A stretch of 64,000 nucleotides of DNA, taken from contig CM053026.1 of assembly GCA_028564925.1 (NCBI GenBank), positions 126,589,386 through 126,653,385 on the forward strand, in the 5' to 3' direction. Made by a program: the position numbers and the translations under genes. Positions 1 to 12,290 of the stretch are shown here, in pieces. The notes below the pieces were generated by a model. The model had not been told where the DNA came from, did not search any database, and saw only the letters and a program-made list of their open reading frames with translations. The DNA comes from Lithobates sylvaticus. Lineage: Eukaryota > Chordata > Amphibia > Anura > Ranidae. Numbering within the stretch: position 1 is the stretch's first letter; the number at the start of each line of letters is the position of its first letter.

Positions 1-254
1 CCTATAGGAACCGTGGCCCAGGAATAAGTGGAACTCCTGCTGTTGTCTGTAGCTCCATGCTAGGAATGAACAGGGACAAGATATTTGGTTGCTTTGCATT
101 TAGCCGAGTGAGCCTTTCACACCCGTGGATATTTCCAAGCATTTAACTGAAGCCTGCCCAACCTCTGCCAAAGAGGAGTATTCTGACAAGTACAAGAATG
201 CCAGTTACCACAGACAATATACAAACAGGCTACTTACAAATTAAAATCCATAGA
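1..254. other. no recognisable feature
   Basis: I see no gene, repeat end or RNA gene in this stretch. If the SSBP assignment at 54.3 kb is right, it would be deep intronic DNA. Confidence 0.4.
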
Positions 255-850
255 TTAACCACTTGCCAACCGCCAACAGTACATTTACTGCTGGTGGGTG
301 GCTCCCCCAGGCACAGCGCCATACTGTACATCGTGAAGCTCCTGCCCGCCTCCCCTTTAGTCTGCAGTGGCGTGCTCTGCAACCGATGTGTCCACATGAC
401 AAGAAGTAAACAGGAGTCATGTATGGAATCCATTCAGGACATCATTGTTTATTACTGTATGTGATTGGTCATCAGTGATCATAAGATACCTGAGCCAACC
501 ACAGCACCCTGTACCATGTGATAGCTGTGGGCCAATCACAATAGTAAACAATGAGTCATGAATGAAAGACATTCATGACAGTTCAAACGATTACATACAG
601 TTCATCCTTTATAGATGGGAGCGGGGAACAAAACTCCAATGGTTTTTGTGTCAGAGCAAACACGAAGGAAAATCGATTTTTATAAGGGCAGTTTTTATTA
701 GTGATATTGTGCTACTAAAACCACCAGTGATAACCAACAATTAATAGCAACACATACTGTATAGTTGCAGGTAGTAAGGATTGATCACACAGCATTGTAC
801 AATCCTTTGTGATTACACTCCATTGTTTAATGTGATAAATCCCGGATGGT
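255..850 (+). mobile_element. TTAACCACTT-family DNA transposon, partial
   Basis: It begins with TTAACCACTTGCC at 255, the end shared by at least seven other copies in this window. The middle has the family-typical short inverted repeats around 'CAATCACA' (about 480-545). I cannot find the matching GAAGTGGTTAA end, so the right boundary is a guess and the copy is probably truncated or diverged. It carries no coding capacity. Confidence 0.5.
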
Positions 851-984
851 TTTAAAATGAACTATTAAAGAAAAAATAAATTGTGTGCCCCAGCATAACT
901 CAGGGCTATTTTCCCTCCCAACTCCCGTCTACAAACATATTGTACTCATTTGTGAGTTTGGAGTTGCATTTTGTGAGACTTAGC

Positions 985-1355
985 TTTTCATCGGAAAATG
1001 CGACCGTGTGTAGGCACCATCAGACTTTTGCTGGCGGAATTTCGGCAGCAAAAGATTGAGAGCATGTTCTCAATTTTTCTGACAGAAAGCGTTTCTATCG
1101 GAAATTCCGTTCGTGTGTATGCAATGCCTACGCGCAAAATTCCGACACATGCTCGGAAACAATTGGACGCATGCTCGGAAGCATTAAAACTTCCTTTTTA
1201 TAGTGCCGTCATACGTGTTGTACGTCGCTGCGTTATTGACCATCAGAATTTGGTGTGACCATGTGTATGCAAGAAGGTTTGAGCTGAATTCCGTCGAAAA
1301 AAAAAAAAAAAACCTTTGGACTTAATTCCAACGGCAAAACCAGTCGTGTGTACGC
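985..1355 (-). mobile_element. GTACACAC-type MITE (copy 1, incomplete)
   Basis: Dispersed inverted-repeat element. The right end reads GTGTGTACGCTGCC (about 1347-1360), the complement of the left end of the other copies. Internally it has the paired 'TCGGAAATTCCG' blocks and the sentence-like segment GCATGCTCGGAA also seen at about 15050, 21600 and 23090. The opposite terminus is missing or too diverged to place. Non-coding. Confidence 0.65.
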
Positions 1356-1533
1356 TGCCTTACTCACTCAAATGACATACAAGACACAAGGACCAAGTTC
1401 TTTTTCCCAAGTTATCTGACATGGCTCTAACTTGATGAAAGCTTTGCTCCTGATCATCACAGTGGAGGAAAAATTTGCCCATTGAGGGCATGGCACAGAA
1501 AAAGGTTCACTCTGTTGCCTCAAACGCAGCATT

Positions 1534-1702
1534 TAAGCTGGCCATACATTATACAATTTTCTTATTAAATTTCCTTTAGCTTTAAGGGCCAGTCTGATTG
1601 CATACACATTGAAAGTGTTTAGATTTACCAAAACCATATAATATGAGGTCAAACCTAAAGGAATGTCGTACAAGAAAATTGTATGATGTATGCCCAGCCT
1701 AA
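1534..1702. mobile_element. short MITE with GGCCATACATTATAC ends
   Basis: Terminal inverted repeats of about 30 bp: the left arm reads AAGCTGGCCATACATTATAC, and the right arm (about 1671-1702) is its complement with a few changes. Total length is about 170 bp with no coding content, typical of a miniature inverted-repeat transposable element (MITE). The superfamily is not determined. Confidence 0.6.
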
Positions 1703-1983
1703 GAGTAAAAAAAAATTATAAAAATCCAAAGCCAGTGTGTGTCCAGGAGCAGTAGAGTTTTGACAGAAAAAACGATTGACATGCCTAAAAGGCGTGTAAA
1801 CGTGCCTAAGCACATTTAGCAGTTGAGTGTGATCTCATTTCAACGGCTAGAATAAATGATTATTCTGGCCGATTAATTACATGACTGCCCAAGCGCTTGA
1901 CGTGCCTAAAACGCGTTACATGAGTTTACAAGCCTCAAGCATTTTTTCTGCAAAAACTCGGCTGCCAAGAGGAAAGGAGTCTC
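1703..1983. other. no recognisable feature
   Basis: Nothing recognised beyond a poly-A tract near 1708. Confidence 0.4.
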
Positions 1984-2220
1984 AGGCTTCATGTACACGA
2001 GCCTACGCTGGCAGCTCCTAAACTCAACTTCAAAAAAGCCTATGTGTCAAGATACACATAGGCTTTTAGCAGAGTTTAGGAGCTGCAGCATTTAGGTGAG
2101 CTTCAACCTCTTGCCGGCCATGGGAAAACACGGCAAAATCGTGGCCCATTTTGCAACGATTTTGATGCATTTTACGTTTTCCCACGACCACGGTAAATGT
2201 AGGCTAGTGTACATGAAGCC
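1984..2220. mobile_element. MITE with AGGCTTCATGTACAC ends and internal hairpin
   Basis: The left end AGGCTTCATGTACACGAGCC (1984) is matched by its inverted copy ending at 2220. Inside, about 2007-2083, a second perfect-looking hairpin pairs GCTCCTAAACTC with GAGTTTAGGAGC around a smaller stem (AGCCTATGTGT / ACACATAGGCT). It is non-coding and ends about 40 bp before another MITE. Confidence 0.65.
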
Positions 2221-2259
2221 TTAGGGGATTTAGCAAAGCATCTAGTGTGCTATGAGGCC

Positions 2260-2685
2260 TAATGCCCCGTACACACGGTCGGAAATTCCAACCACAAAAT
2301 CCATCGGATTTTTTCCGACGGATTTTGTACGACACTGGTGTTGCATACACATGGTCAGACAAAGTTGTCGGAAAATCCGATCATCCTGAACGTGGTGACG
2401 TTCATTGCATACGACGGGACTACGTAGAGGCTAGTAGCCAATAGCTTTGGTCTTGTAATGTGATCTGAGCATGCGTGGCACTTTGTCCGTCGGAATTCGC
2501 TACACACGATCGTAAAAAGTCCGATAGGACTTTTTTGTCGGAAAATTTGAGAGCAGGATCTCAAACTTTTTTCGGCAGAAATTCTGACTGAAAAAGTCCA
2601 ATGAAGCCCACACACGGTCGGAATTTCGGACAACATGGTCCGAAAGGACATTTTCCGTCGGAAAATCCGACCATGTGTACGGAGT
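2260..2685 (+). mobile_element. GTACACAC-type MITE (copy 2)
   Basis: About 425 bp. The left end is ATGCCCCGTACACACGGTCG and the right end is its diverged complement (CCGACCATGTGTACGG). The interior is a series of TCGGAATT/AATTCCGA inverted motifs, so the whole element can fold on itself. Non-coding. One of five copies here (about 985, 2260, 14811, 21461 and 22906). Confidence 0.8.
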
Positions 2686-2824
2686 CACTCTAGTTGGAGC
2701 TTACATAAAGACGACTTCCTACCTGTCTTGTGTCATTGCTGGGCCAATCACCAACCACTAGAGCTGTCACATGGGATAGTGGGGGTGCGAGTTCCATGCT
2801 CACAGTATTTCGCTTTCTGTAAAG

Positions 2825-2981
2825 CAGGGGTCTCAAACGGACGGCCCTCCAGCTGTTGTGAAACAACAAGTCCCATGAGGCATTGCAAGGCTGACAGTTA
2901 CAAGCATGACTTCCACAGGCAGAGGCATGATGGGACTTGTAGTTTTGCAACAGCTGGAGGGCCGCTAGTTTGAGACCCCTG
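2825..2981. mobile_element. hAT-type MITE, 157 bp, perfect 8-bp target duplication
   Basis: Terminal inverted repeats CAGGGGTCTCAAAC / GTTTGAGACCCCTG are flanked by identical 8-bp copies of CTGTAAAG (2817-2824 and 2982-2989). An 8-bp duplication with CAG-type ends is the hallmark of hAT transposons. The interior contains the frequent 'ACAAGTCCCATGAGGCATTGC' type segment shared with 22171-22293 and 36294-36446. It is non-autonomous, and the intact duplication suggests a fairly recent insertion. Confidence 0.9.
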
Positions 2982-2989
2982 CTGTAAAG

Positions 2990-4165
2990 GGACCATGTGA
3001 TGCTGTGGGACTGACAAAAGTTTCATATAAGAGCCTGCAGGTGGATTCACCACTATAGAAAGAATATCATTTTTGGGTGGACATCATAGTGAATGTAAGG
3101 GAACCAGAGAAAAGAGAACACAAGCTAAATCCCAGGACATAGGCAGCTAATCCTACTTCAAAAAATTACAGTCAACACCAAGTTAAAGAGACTCCATTAG
3201 AAATAACTCAAGCAACAGATTTTATTATGATGTATTACTTAATTATCATATTCATGATTTTATAAAGAAGCTTATCAAGAAACAAAGATAAAGCAATAAA
3301 GTTAGGGTCATTTTGAACGCATTACTTTTGTTTAATAAGGAAAACTAAAAGGAGCAAGAAAAAGTTAATAAAAAAAAAAAAAAAAAGAAGAATCAGGTAA
3401 ATAATGACTGTAACAATCATTTCTGACCTTAAAGGTGGCTCAACATAAAAGAAATTGGATTTGAGAAATGCTAAATTCAAACAGATGGCTGCGTTTAGGT
3501 AGATAAGACAGTCTTCTCATACAGAGATACACATGCTGTGCTTACTAATGTTTTCCAAGACCAAGAACTTAAATTCCAGATACATATGCTCAAATATTCC
3601 CAACAAATAGCTCATGGGCCTGAAAAAAACACATATTTATCCATTATTTGCATAGAACACCGGGTGTCAGGCACAGGCACCAAACCATGTGAGTGCATCT
3701 TATATGTTTTACTTTGAATTCCTTTAATAAATTACGGTTTTACACTATGGGAGCCCCACTTCTGTCATTTTTTCTTCCCATCCATGGAGGATCGTCCCAA
3801 GTACAGCTGACCTTGGAATTAAGCATCTAGGGGTCTTTATTCCCCACAAGGCGCAAGTGACCACTCTAGCGATAAGTGGTCAACGTTTAGGGGCGAGTGT
3901 ACATCCATGTGGGGCACCTCTGTCTGAACACTGAGCATTGGAGCATCGATTATTTATCTACGCCAGAGCAATTTATTGCACAAAAGTCGGACGTTTATAA
4001 CAATTGTTATGTTTGATTCACCCATTTATGTACATTATGTTTAAAGTTTGTATCAGCCAAGCGTGGTGTCCAACCACTTTACTTTGTAAAATATGTAGGC
4101 ACACAATGAGTTAAGTCCAACTAGGTGCCTTGTGAATTTATCTCTTTAATTCACATCCGACAGAT
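2990..4165. other. unclassified non-coding DNA
   Basis: No gene or repeat end recognised. There is a poly-A tract around 3368-3387; the rest is AT-rich without obvious structure. Confidence 0.4.
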
Positions 4166-4169
4166 TTAT

Positions 4170-4890
4170 TGAGCTCCGGAATGAAACGCTACAGTTCTGG
4201 AGCTCGTATATGATGCAGGACGTTCTGGTCTTAACTTTTTCAGCTGTAGAGTCGAATGCGACTGCTGTGCTCCCCCAAGCCCAGTCTCAGGGGGCTTTGT
4301 ATTATGCAAACTCATCCACAAAATACAAAGGCTTCTGTGAAGGGGCAGCAGAGGGGAGGGGCAGCAGTGTTTGAGGAGTCCCTCTTCCCCAGAATGTAGA
4401 GATAGATATCCTCCAGGAGCGGCATAAAAAACTGTCTTATTTACACAAGACCGAAAGCATGGCAGCCCTAGACAATGGGTGGGACTTTTCACATTAAAAG
4501 GTGAGTGATTGATTGGTTGATACGCAGCAGGGCGATCCCAGCAATCACCTGCTTCTCAACTTAAAAAGTCCCACCCTTTGCCCAGATCGGCCGCGCTTCA
4601 CATCTTGTGTGAATAAGACAGGCAGTGTGAGGAGGGGGCAGTGCAGCGATCCTATCAAAAGGGACAGACCTGTGCGGGGCGCGCCTGCCATGCTGTGAAA
4701 ATAGCAGCACAAGGCAGGCAGGCGAGCCGGCGGCGGGCAGAGGACACACAAGCAATTTGGCGAGCCTGCTGTCCGGATAGTATGGCTACTGGGGCCGGAA
4801 ACTGGACCACGGTCCGCCATTTAGTGATGCCCGTTTTACAATGTATCTGAATTCCTGGCATCAGCTGACTGACTAGGTTATAAGAAATTG
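4170..4890. repeat. fold-back repeat with ~65-bp inverted arms
   Basis: The segment about 4429-4497 reappears inverted at about 4560-4625: AAAAGTCCCACCC and TTGTGT(A/G)AATAAGACAG occur in both, in opposite orientation, about 65 bp apart. The arms are clearly related but diverged (roughly 80% by eye). No terminal duplication was found, so the outer limits given are approximate. Confidence 0.5.
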
Positions 4891-6334
4891 TTTTTGTGCC
4901 TAAGCACTACCCTAAAAAATGAACCTTTGATTTTTAGTTCTTCCTGAAAAATAGCAGTGCACTTCTTGGTATGTGAATGTGCCATGCCTGGGTCTACAGC
5001 ATCTAAAGCCGCATAGTAGTATATTTGCTGCGTGAGACTGAAGGCACTGTTGCTTCTGACTGCTGGTCTCAGGAGATTTGGGGTGAGATTTTGAGCTCAT
5101 TCTTCTTGTTGGAGACTCTGAATGATCTTTTGAAGCAAAGGCCGCACCCTATTAAGATGGTCACCTCCACACAGAGACACGGTGCAAAACAAGGCATGGT
5201 AGGTCAGCAATGTGGAAGGATCTGCTGCACACAGACCACAAGAGATACTGATTGATTAATCCCATGCCCTCCTTTTTGGGCACTTTCCTTTATATTTTAT
5301 GACACAGGGTAGGGGGTGGGGGGGCAACTTTAAAAAAAATGACCACTATCAAAAAATTGAAATATGGTATTATATGTGGTTATTGTATGTAATGATAGTT
5401 TACAAATCACAACTTGCTTTTTATTTCATGTTTTCTCCATAGTTACATGCAGGCCATGTTATCCAGCAAAGAGGACAGTGGAAAGGTTAGGGATACACTT
5501 GAACACTGCCAGGTGTACTTACAACTGTCACCTTTAAAACTTTAGAAAAAAATGCAGCTAAACATACAGACATGAAATGACAGTGAATGGATAACCCTCA
5601 ATTCTTCTGAAGTTGAAAGTTAATCCCTGCACCATCAATGCTTGAATCCGTAACTTCAATCAAGACATTATGGTACAGCAAGCAAGGTAAAGCAGAACTG
5701 TAGGAAAGCATCTTAATGCACCATTGAAAAAACATGTGTGTGAACGGTTTTACTTGACAGAGAACTTGTAATTCTATTTAGCGACTCTTGAAGTTCACCC
5801 CTAGCTCACCCCCGCCAGACAGCATAGCTAGGTCCCCAACTTCACTTTTCCCCACTTAATGTAAAGTGAAGGCAACATGAATGAAAACATATGCAGTTTA
5901 TTTCTGCAATGCATGCACATTTCTCCAGGTTTTGTCCTTTAAAGACCCTGTAAGTACAGAAGAATACATATTTATCTGCCACAAAAGCACACAGCTTTTA
6001 AATTTCCCATTGTGCGATGGAGAACAAAAACAGAATTTTTGTGGTGTCAGCCCTGCCCATTACCGTTAGCTAAACTCAGCCACTCTTACTTTCAGATCTT
6101 TACAACACTTAAAGTCTAGTACAATGTATATGAGAAAATCGGATGAACTAGTGTCCCCATTTGAAGATTTCCCCTCTACAGTATTACTTTTCTGGGGACA
6201 ACCCAACATTGAGTTTTATTTTAGTTCTTAGTTTTGCTTTTAGTTCTACTTTAACTTAAAAAAAAAAATTGTAATGACAAAAGGCAAACGTAGGGAAATA
6301 ATACAAAATATGGCATATAGTGACATATGATGAC
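4891..6334. other. unclassified non-coding DNA
   Basis: No gene recognised. Around 6130-6250 a stretch (GTGTCCCCATT...GAAGATTTCCCCTC) resembles parts of 36060-36130, 39190-39300 and 47340-47450, so it is a fragment of a dispersed repeat. The other bases show nothing I can name. Confidence 0.4.
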
Positions 6335-7152
6335 TTAAAGCGGAGTTACACCCAAAAGTGGAACTTTCGCTCATTTGTCTCCTCTCCCCCTCCGGTGCCA
6401 CAATTGGCACCTTTGGGGGGGGGGGGGGGGGCAGGTATCCTGTTCCCACTTCCCGGAGTCCGCGCCACGGCCCATGACATCACTACGGGGCTCCCTCCTC
6501 CTCCTGACGCCAGGCCAGCAGAGGAGCGGGACCTCGCGCATGCGCAGTAGGGTTCCCGGCATGAAGCTGTAAGGCTCTACTGCTGGTGTTCTGTCGGATA
6601 GTGTCCGCCTATCGTATAGTGTCCGGGCCGTACTGTGCAGGCGCAGCGCTTGCGCAGTACGGAGGACAAGAAGATTCAGAAAATCTCCGAAGATGAACGG
6701 CGCCTGCGCCGTGAGTCGAGGTGCAAGCCCCCACCATCCAAGTGTACATAGGGCTGCACAAAGTTAGAGGGCCCCTCGCTTTGCTCACCACGTTTCGGGC
6801 ACGGCCTCGCTGCGCTTGGCTCTTTTTTATTCTAACTCTGGATGGTGGGGCTTGAACCTGGACTCACGGCACAGGCGCCGTTCATCTTAAGCTATTTTTG
6901 GAATCTGCTTGTCCTATGTACTGCGCATGCGCAGTACACAGCGGACAGTATCCGATGGGGGACACAATCTGACAGGACACCGGGTTCCCTTACCCGCAAT
7001 GGAATGGAAACATCAGCTGCGGTGCCGACCTCGCTGGATTCCAGGACAGGTAAGTGTCCTATTATTAAAAGCGAGCAGCTGCAGTATGTGTAGCTGCTGG
7101 CTTTTTTTTGGGGGGGGGGGGGGGGGGGGGGGGGGGCGGACCTCTACTTTAA
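6335..7152 (+). mobile_element. TTAA-flanked AGCGGAG MITE with long internal palindrome
   Basis: The ends are TTAA-AGCGGAGTTACACCC (6335) and CTCTACT-TTAA (to 7152), matching the other AGNGGAG copies at 8413, 27185, 28893 and 45280. TTAA duplication is the piggyBac-like target signature (inference; no transposase is present). The middle holds two inverted arms of about 95 bp (about 6648-6742 and 6840-6935) containing GAACGGCGCCTG and CAAGCCCC(A)CCATCCA. A run of 27 G residues lies at 7110-7136. Confidence 0.75.
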
Positions 7153-7189
7153 AGTAAACTTAAGCTCACCAGAATAAAAGGCTTCCATT

Positions 7190-7620
7190 ACAGCAGCATG
7201 TCAGCCTGTGTAAGAACAAGATAAGCCAGTGCCCAAGTGTTCCAACACCGTGTGAAATCTTAACTCACCAGAATCGCTGGCTAACATTACAGCAGTGTGA
7301 ACGCCTAAGCACATATAAAATCCAACAGGGATTGGTGTGGCAACTCTCTCCCAGAAGTGTCTTTTGGCGATCAAGCTAAGGATAAATAAAGCTCGCTAAG
7401 AGCCCAGAGGAATGCCTCATAGTGTAGTAAGTTTATTCTCCATACAGGTACATTAGCATAAAAATAAGGCAATGAATGCAAAGAACTCACATGTAAGGCC
7501 GCTGCCGACCCAAAATCGTGCAGAGATGAGACGTCAGCACCAGAGTATACACCCCAATGCGTTTCGTCCAATAGGACGTTATCAAGGGATCCTAACTATG
7601 TACTAGTGTAGTGGCAGAGG
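7190..7620 (-). mobile_element. Penelope-like terminal debris with hammerhead-like core
   Basis: Non-coding segment ending in a motif read on the minus strand (7594-7559) as TTGATAA-CGTCC-TATT-GGACG-AAAC. This is the hammerhead ribozyme plan: CUGAUGA (here two changes), a 5-bp stem II with a 4-base loop, then GAAAC. Such minimal hammerheads are known from the terminal repeats of Penelope-like retroelements. The same style of motif recurs near 22745, 25445 and 51140, and a Penelope reverse-transcriptase fragment lies at 44.9 kb. The family assignment is inference, and the left limit is approximate. Confidence 0.5.
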
Positions 7621-8412
7621 AAGTGGTGTACGTGACCCTTCCAGCAAATACGTTTAATTATTTTCGTACGAATACTATGCACATTGAACAAAAAATCGTA
7701 CGCTGGGTTAACATACTATAAAAAATTTCATGCTTGCACCTTTGTTGTTTTTTCGTCTGAACAGTCAGAATCGGTTGTGGAAAGAACAATACTAACAAAC
7801 ACATACACGACTGATTATTCCTCTTATGGAAATGCTTTGTTTTTTTAACTTGAGCTATGTTAATTGGAACATATAACAAATATAAAAGTAGTTACAATTG
7901 GGCTGAAAAGGTGGAAATACACGTTAAAATAACAGGAAGTATGCAGAGGACACAGCCCTGAATTTGACAAGATTGCATTTTTTTTGTTGCACTTATCAAA
8001 TATAACAAAATGCTTCCAGTGCTTTATTAAAGAGATGAGACAGGGAGTAAAGCAGAGAAGGTCATTGTTGGGGTTCACATACACTTTAAAGCAAGAACGC
8101 TTGTTTAAGGTTTACCCCAACCTGTGACAGTAAAAGAGCAGCGCCCCACTGATAAGGTCTTCACTTTCCTCTCCTCTTATTAATGTGTATTAGTATTGTG
8201 CAGTACATTGGCTGACAAGGTTTCCCCTTTCTTTCCCAGTCTGCATCCTTATGTATGCAGGATCACAGGACGACAATATAAAAAGGAAGACAAAAATACC
8301 ATTCCAAAATCAACGTAAAGCTATTTCACAAATACATGCCAGGATTAAAATGTGTACCCAATGTATCTTCCCTTAATTCTGCTTTTAATTTTACAGTCAA
8401 ACATACAAGACT
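7621..8412. other. unclassified AT-rich DNA
   Basis: No gene, repeat end or structured RNA recognised. Confidence 0.4.
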
Positions 8413-9135
8413 TTAAAGCGGAGCTCCACCCAAAAAGGTGGGGGGGAGCGGGTACCTGGTTTTGACAGGTACCCACTCCCACTTCATGCTGAAGTTCGGC
8501 CCTCACCGCAGCTGGCCCATTGAGAAAGCGCAGCACGATTTGCACATGCGCAGTAGAAAACCGTCTGTGAAGCCGCAAGGCTTCAGTGTCGGTCTCCCCT
8601 ACCCAAGATGGTGGAGCCAGCACCAGAGAGCCGATTCAATAATCGGCTTGGATGAGGACACCACAGGATCCCTGGGTAAAACGCATTTTATTTCCCTCTG
8701 TTTTCACCTGGTGAACTGGCCTATAAACACACCTCCTGTATTAGTGAGACACAACCCTGGAGGAATGAGCATAGGAGGCACAGCAGCAGCTATTTTAGAG
8801 GGTTTCAGCTCCCACTTTCTCCTGGGGCACCGCAAGTAAGTTTACCTCTCCCCACTCGCTCTCAGCAATCTAGGACAAGTCACAGGTCCCAGATGAATGA
8901 CCGGCCAGTCACAGCGTGGCTTGCGCATGCGCAGTGCGTGCCCAGCTGTGACGCCACAGCTGGGCGCCCATAGTGACAATGCCGGCACGGCAGAGAGGAG
9001 GGGGAGATGATCAGGGCTTCGTTCCCCTGCATCACTGGACCCTGGGACAGGTAAGTGCCGATTAATTAAAAGTCAGCAGCTGCAGTATTTGTAGCTGCTG
9101 ACTTCATTTTTTTTTTAGTCGGAACTCTGCTTTAA
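8413..9135 (+). mobile_element. TTAA-flanked AGCGGAG MITE
   Basis: TTAA (8413-8416) followed by AGCGGAGCTCCACCC; the right end is GGAACTCTGCT followed by TTAA (9132-9135). The interior shares the motif GTCAGCAGCTGCAGTATTTG (about 9072) with the copies at 7.08, 27.5 and 29.3 kb. It is about 715 bp and non-coding. The open frame at 8438-8839 lies entirely inside and is not considered a gene. Confidence 0.8.
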
Positions 9136-12100
9136 GTGGTTGGTCTCATCCATGTAAACTGATACATTCTGCTTGAGAGTTTGTGAAGAAAGCTCAAAAA
9201 AAAAAAAAAAAAAAAAGCCTCTAAGAATTGGTAAGCTGCAATATAATAAATGTTTGCTTTTGGGTTTAATACTGCTTCAACCAAAGTGCGTGTGGTAGGT
9301 GGTGTAAAACATAAAATACAGCCCAACAGTTTTAAAAGAGAAGTATGGCCAAAGCTTTTCAGCCATCTCTTCTGGGTCACAGGAGTGAACTCAATTTTAC
9401 ACACTGGTGACTCAAACAGTCGGTGAAAGCCTGTTGTCAGCTGACATCACAAAGCCACTCCAGGCTCTGGAAGGATCCAACCATAATGTTGGGATCCATG
9501 CAGCTGCCTGATTGACAGCTGGCTTCACTGTCAAGAGAAAGCCAAAGCCACCCTCTCTCCAGTGAGCACTGGCAGGGCAGAGCGGAGAACGGTGACTGGC
9601 GGTCTTCACTTCCCCTCTGAGAAGACTGAGAACTGAGCGATCAGTGGCCATGTCATCGCTCAGTTCTTGGATTTAGAGCAGACGTGGGACAGCTGCAGTA
9701 TCACACAGTTGCTGTAACATTGAGGGGAGTATGTACGTTTGGCTTTTTCCAAAGGCCATACTTCTTTAATATTGTATTTTTATGAACAAATTTATGAATT
9801 CTAAAATGGGAGGCAGCAGACCTCAAGTATATAATTTCTGGTATTACTCTCCAAATATACTTAAAAACACATGAAATCAAAATCGTGAATGAAAAAAAAT
9901 TATATATACACACACATCTTACATACATAAAAAAATTACATATATATATACAAAATATATATATATATATAAAATAAAAAAAAAATATATATATATATAA
10001 TTTCATGATTTCATTTTTTTCCTCGTATTTTCCACTTCCTTCCACTCCACTATTTCACTCTATCCGCTTGAAGTCATTTATCACACTATGGCACAGGTCA
10101 GATGTGAAAGTGGCACTACGTAAACACAGATACAAAATAGCAATTATGTTTCTGTGATTAGGGAGAATATAATCACATCTTTATCTATGAAGTTGTGTTT
10201 ACCTTTGTTAATTAGAAGTTGGCTCTTGTTATCTTGGTACAATGGAGATTGCTCTGCACTTTGATTACCCACTTGAATGTAACAATTTGTATTTTTCTCA
10301 GCTTACATTCCTTCCAACACACTGTGCTGTGTTTGCTAATGGAATGAGCACTCCACGTTTGATTATCCAGGATTTATACCATTGTCAATATCATGTTTTT
10401 AACCACTTAAAAAAACTGTATTATATAAAGATATGGGGTGGTTGGGCACTGAATCCCAATTGCATGAAATGTAAAATTTCCAATTGATTAAAACATAATA
10501 TAAAATAACGACTACATAGATCATAAACTGAGCTGCACACTTTATATCTAGCTAGCAGTTATCCTGGGAACACGTAATCAGTTTCACTTAAACATAAACC
10601 CACAAAAAAAATAATAATAATAAATATTAACAAAAAAAAAAAAAAAATTGTGGATAGGACATGTTAACTAGAATATCTAATCAGCCCCATCATTTACGTA
10701 GTCACCATATGTTATCCAGCACACAGGCATATCTCGAAAGGGCAATTCCTCTTTCATGGGAAAAAACAACAATAAAAAAAAATAAAAAAAAAATTAAAAA
10801 TATTATATTATATATATATATATATAAACACACACACAATATACAATTTGCTTATTTGATTTGATTTGGGATTTGTATTGCACCGAATGCGCTCCATTAG
10901 GAGCACATCTAGGCGCACAGAGACCCTAAAATCAAGTTGAGATTTGCAATTTATAATTGCAACATATTGTAATTTCTGTTTCACAAATATTTTTTATTAG
11001 AAAAACACTTCATCGGGTACATCGTAAAGAACAGCAACGGTTCATGACTTGAGAGCATAAAAAATTTATTTATAATTATAAATATATATATAAAATATAA
11101 TAAAAAAAAACAGCAAAGCACAACCGGAAACATTAAATTCAACTGTCCACCTGGACAAAAAATCCCACAAGTGGTAATATAAGTATGGAAGGCAGAGGAA
11201 GCTATAGAATCCCAAGGGGTCTAAATAAAAAGTAAAAGAGTAGAGCCAGTAGAGAAGTAGGAGGGGGTCGAGGTAACAGGACAGCTAGCTTTAGATGAGC
11301 CTAAGTATAGTGTCCCGTACCAGGGTGGATATATTAATAATACCACAAACAGTCTGGTACAGGAAAGGGAGAACAAAAGAAGAAACCAGAAGACTTAACA
11401 CAAAAGGAAAAAGGAAGAAGAAAAAAAAAAAAGGGGGGGGGGAGGCAAGGGAGGGATAGGGAAGAAGTACTCAGGGTAAAGGAGAGGGGGGGGGCGGTAC
11501 AGATAGTCCCCTCAAACTGCCATATTGTAAATTTACTGTTATTAAAAAAAACATATATTTCCTTTCAATTCTGCAGGGCTGTAATTTTCTGTAAAATCCA
11601 ATGCAATATGGCTACCTGGAGTAGTTCTGTAAACAGTTTGTGTATGGAACACCTCCAGAAATGTCATGCTTGTGTGATCAGCTCACTGATTTTCCCAGAA
11701 GTCTGTACAAAGATACAAGTCATATTTTTACGCATTCCTCTGCAACAAAAATTTTGTTGAGGTGCTCTTAAAGGGTTAATCATTTCTAAAGGAATGCAGA
11801 CCCTACCACTCTCCTCATTAGATCTCTACAATGAGGAAAAAGTCACTCCCATTCAGAATCAGTATCCAAAAAGACACAGAAGAACAAACAGCTTTTTCAT
11901 GAGAGCAGAAATAGGTAGAAACAGATAGGAATCTGCAAAAAGTTTGTTCAAATCCTTGCAATGTACTGTATGTCCATTGCTGTTACTACATCCAACTTCC
12001 ATAGAGCCCGTTTTATTTGAATGAAAAAGTAGAACTCTAGAGCCTAACCCCAATGCACACTGAATCCTACCAAAGACTTTGGAACAGCTACTAAAAGTGA

Positions 12101-12282
12101 ATTGGAAGTTGCGCTGTTCTATGTGTGATTGCCGCATTATTTCTCACTAAAGTAGAACGGACCTACTTTCTTATTGTATTGGGCGATAATGTGTGCCTAA
12201 TTATTCACTTATACAGGAGTAGTAAGAAGCATAGGAGACCTCAGACTAGCGCTTTTTTCTGTGCAAACACATGGAACACATT
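9136..12282. other. AT-rich non-coding DNA with simple repeats
   Basis: No gene seen. Simple-sequence patches are poly-A (9197-9216), AT and TA/CA microsatellite (about 9897-10003), poly-A/AT (10607-10650, 10760-10838) and an A/G-rich stretch (about 11380-11490). The segment about 10980-11400, starting with a T-rich 'TTTTTATTAGAAAAACAC', could be the reversed tail of an L1/Tx1-like LINE, but I could not confirm any coding remnant. Confidence 0.45.
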
Positions 12283-12290
12283 ATCTAGAT

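Noticed and set aside
6780-6830. ACGTTTCGGGCACGGCCTCG considered as another hammerhead
   Set aside because: GAAAC is present on the minus strand, but no CUGAUGA-like element lies at the right distance.
7110-7136. 27-G run considered as a functional G-quadruplex element
   Set aside because: Homopolymer inside a MITE; length is unreliable and it is probably simple-sequence expansion.
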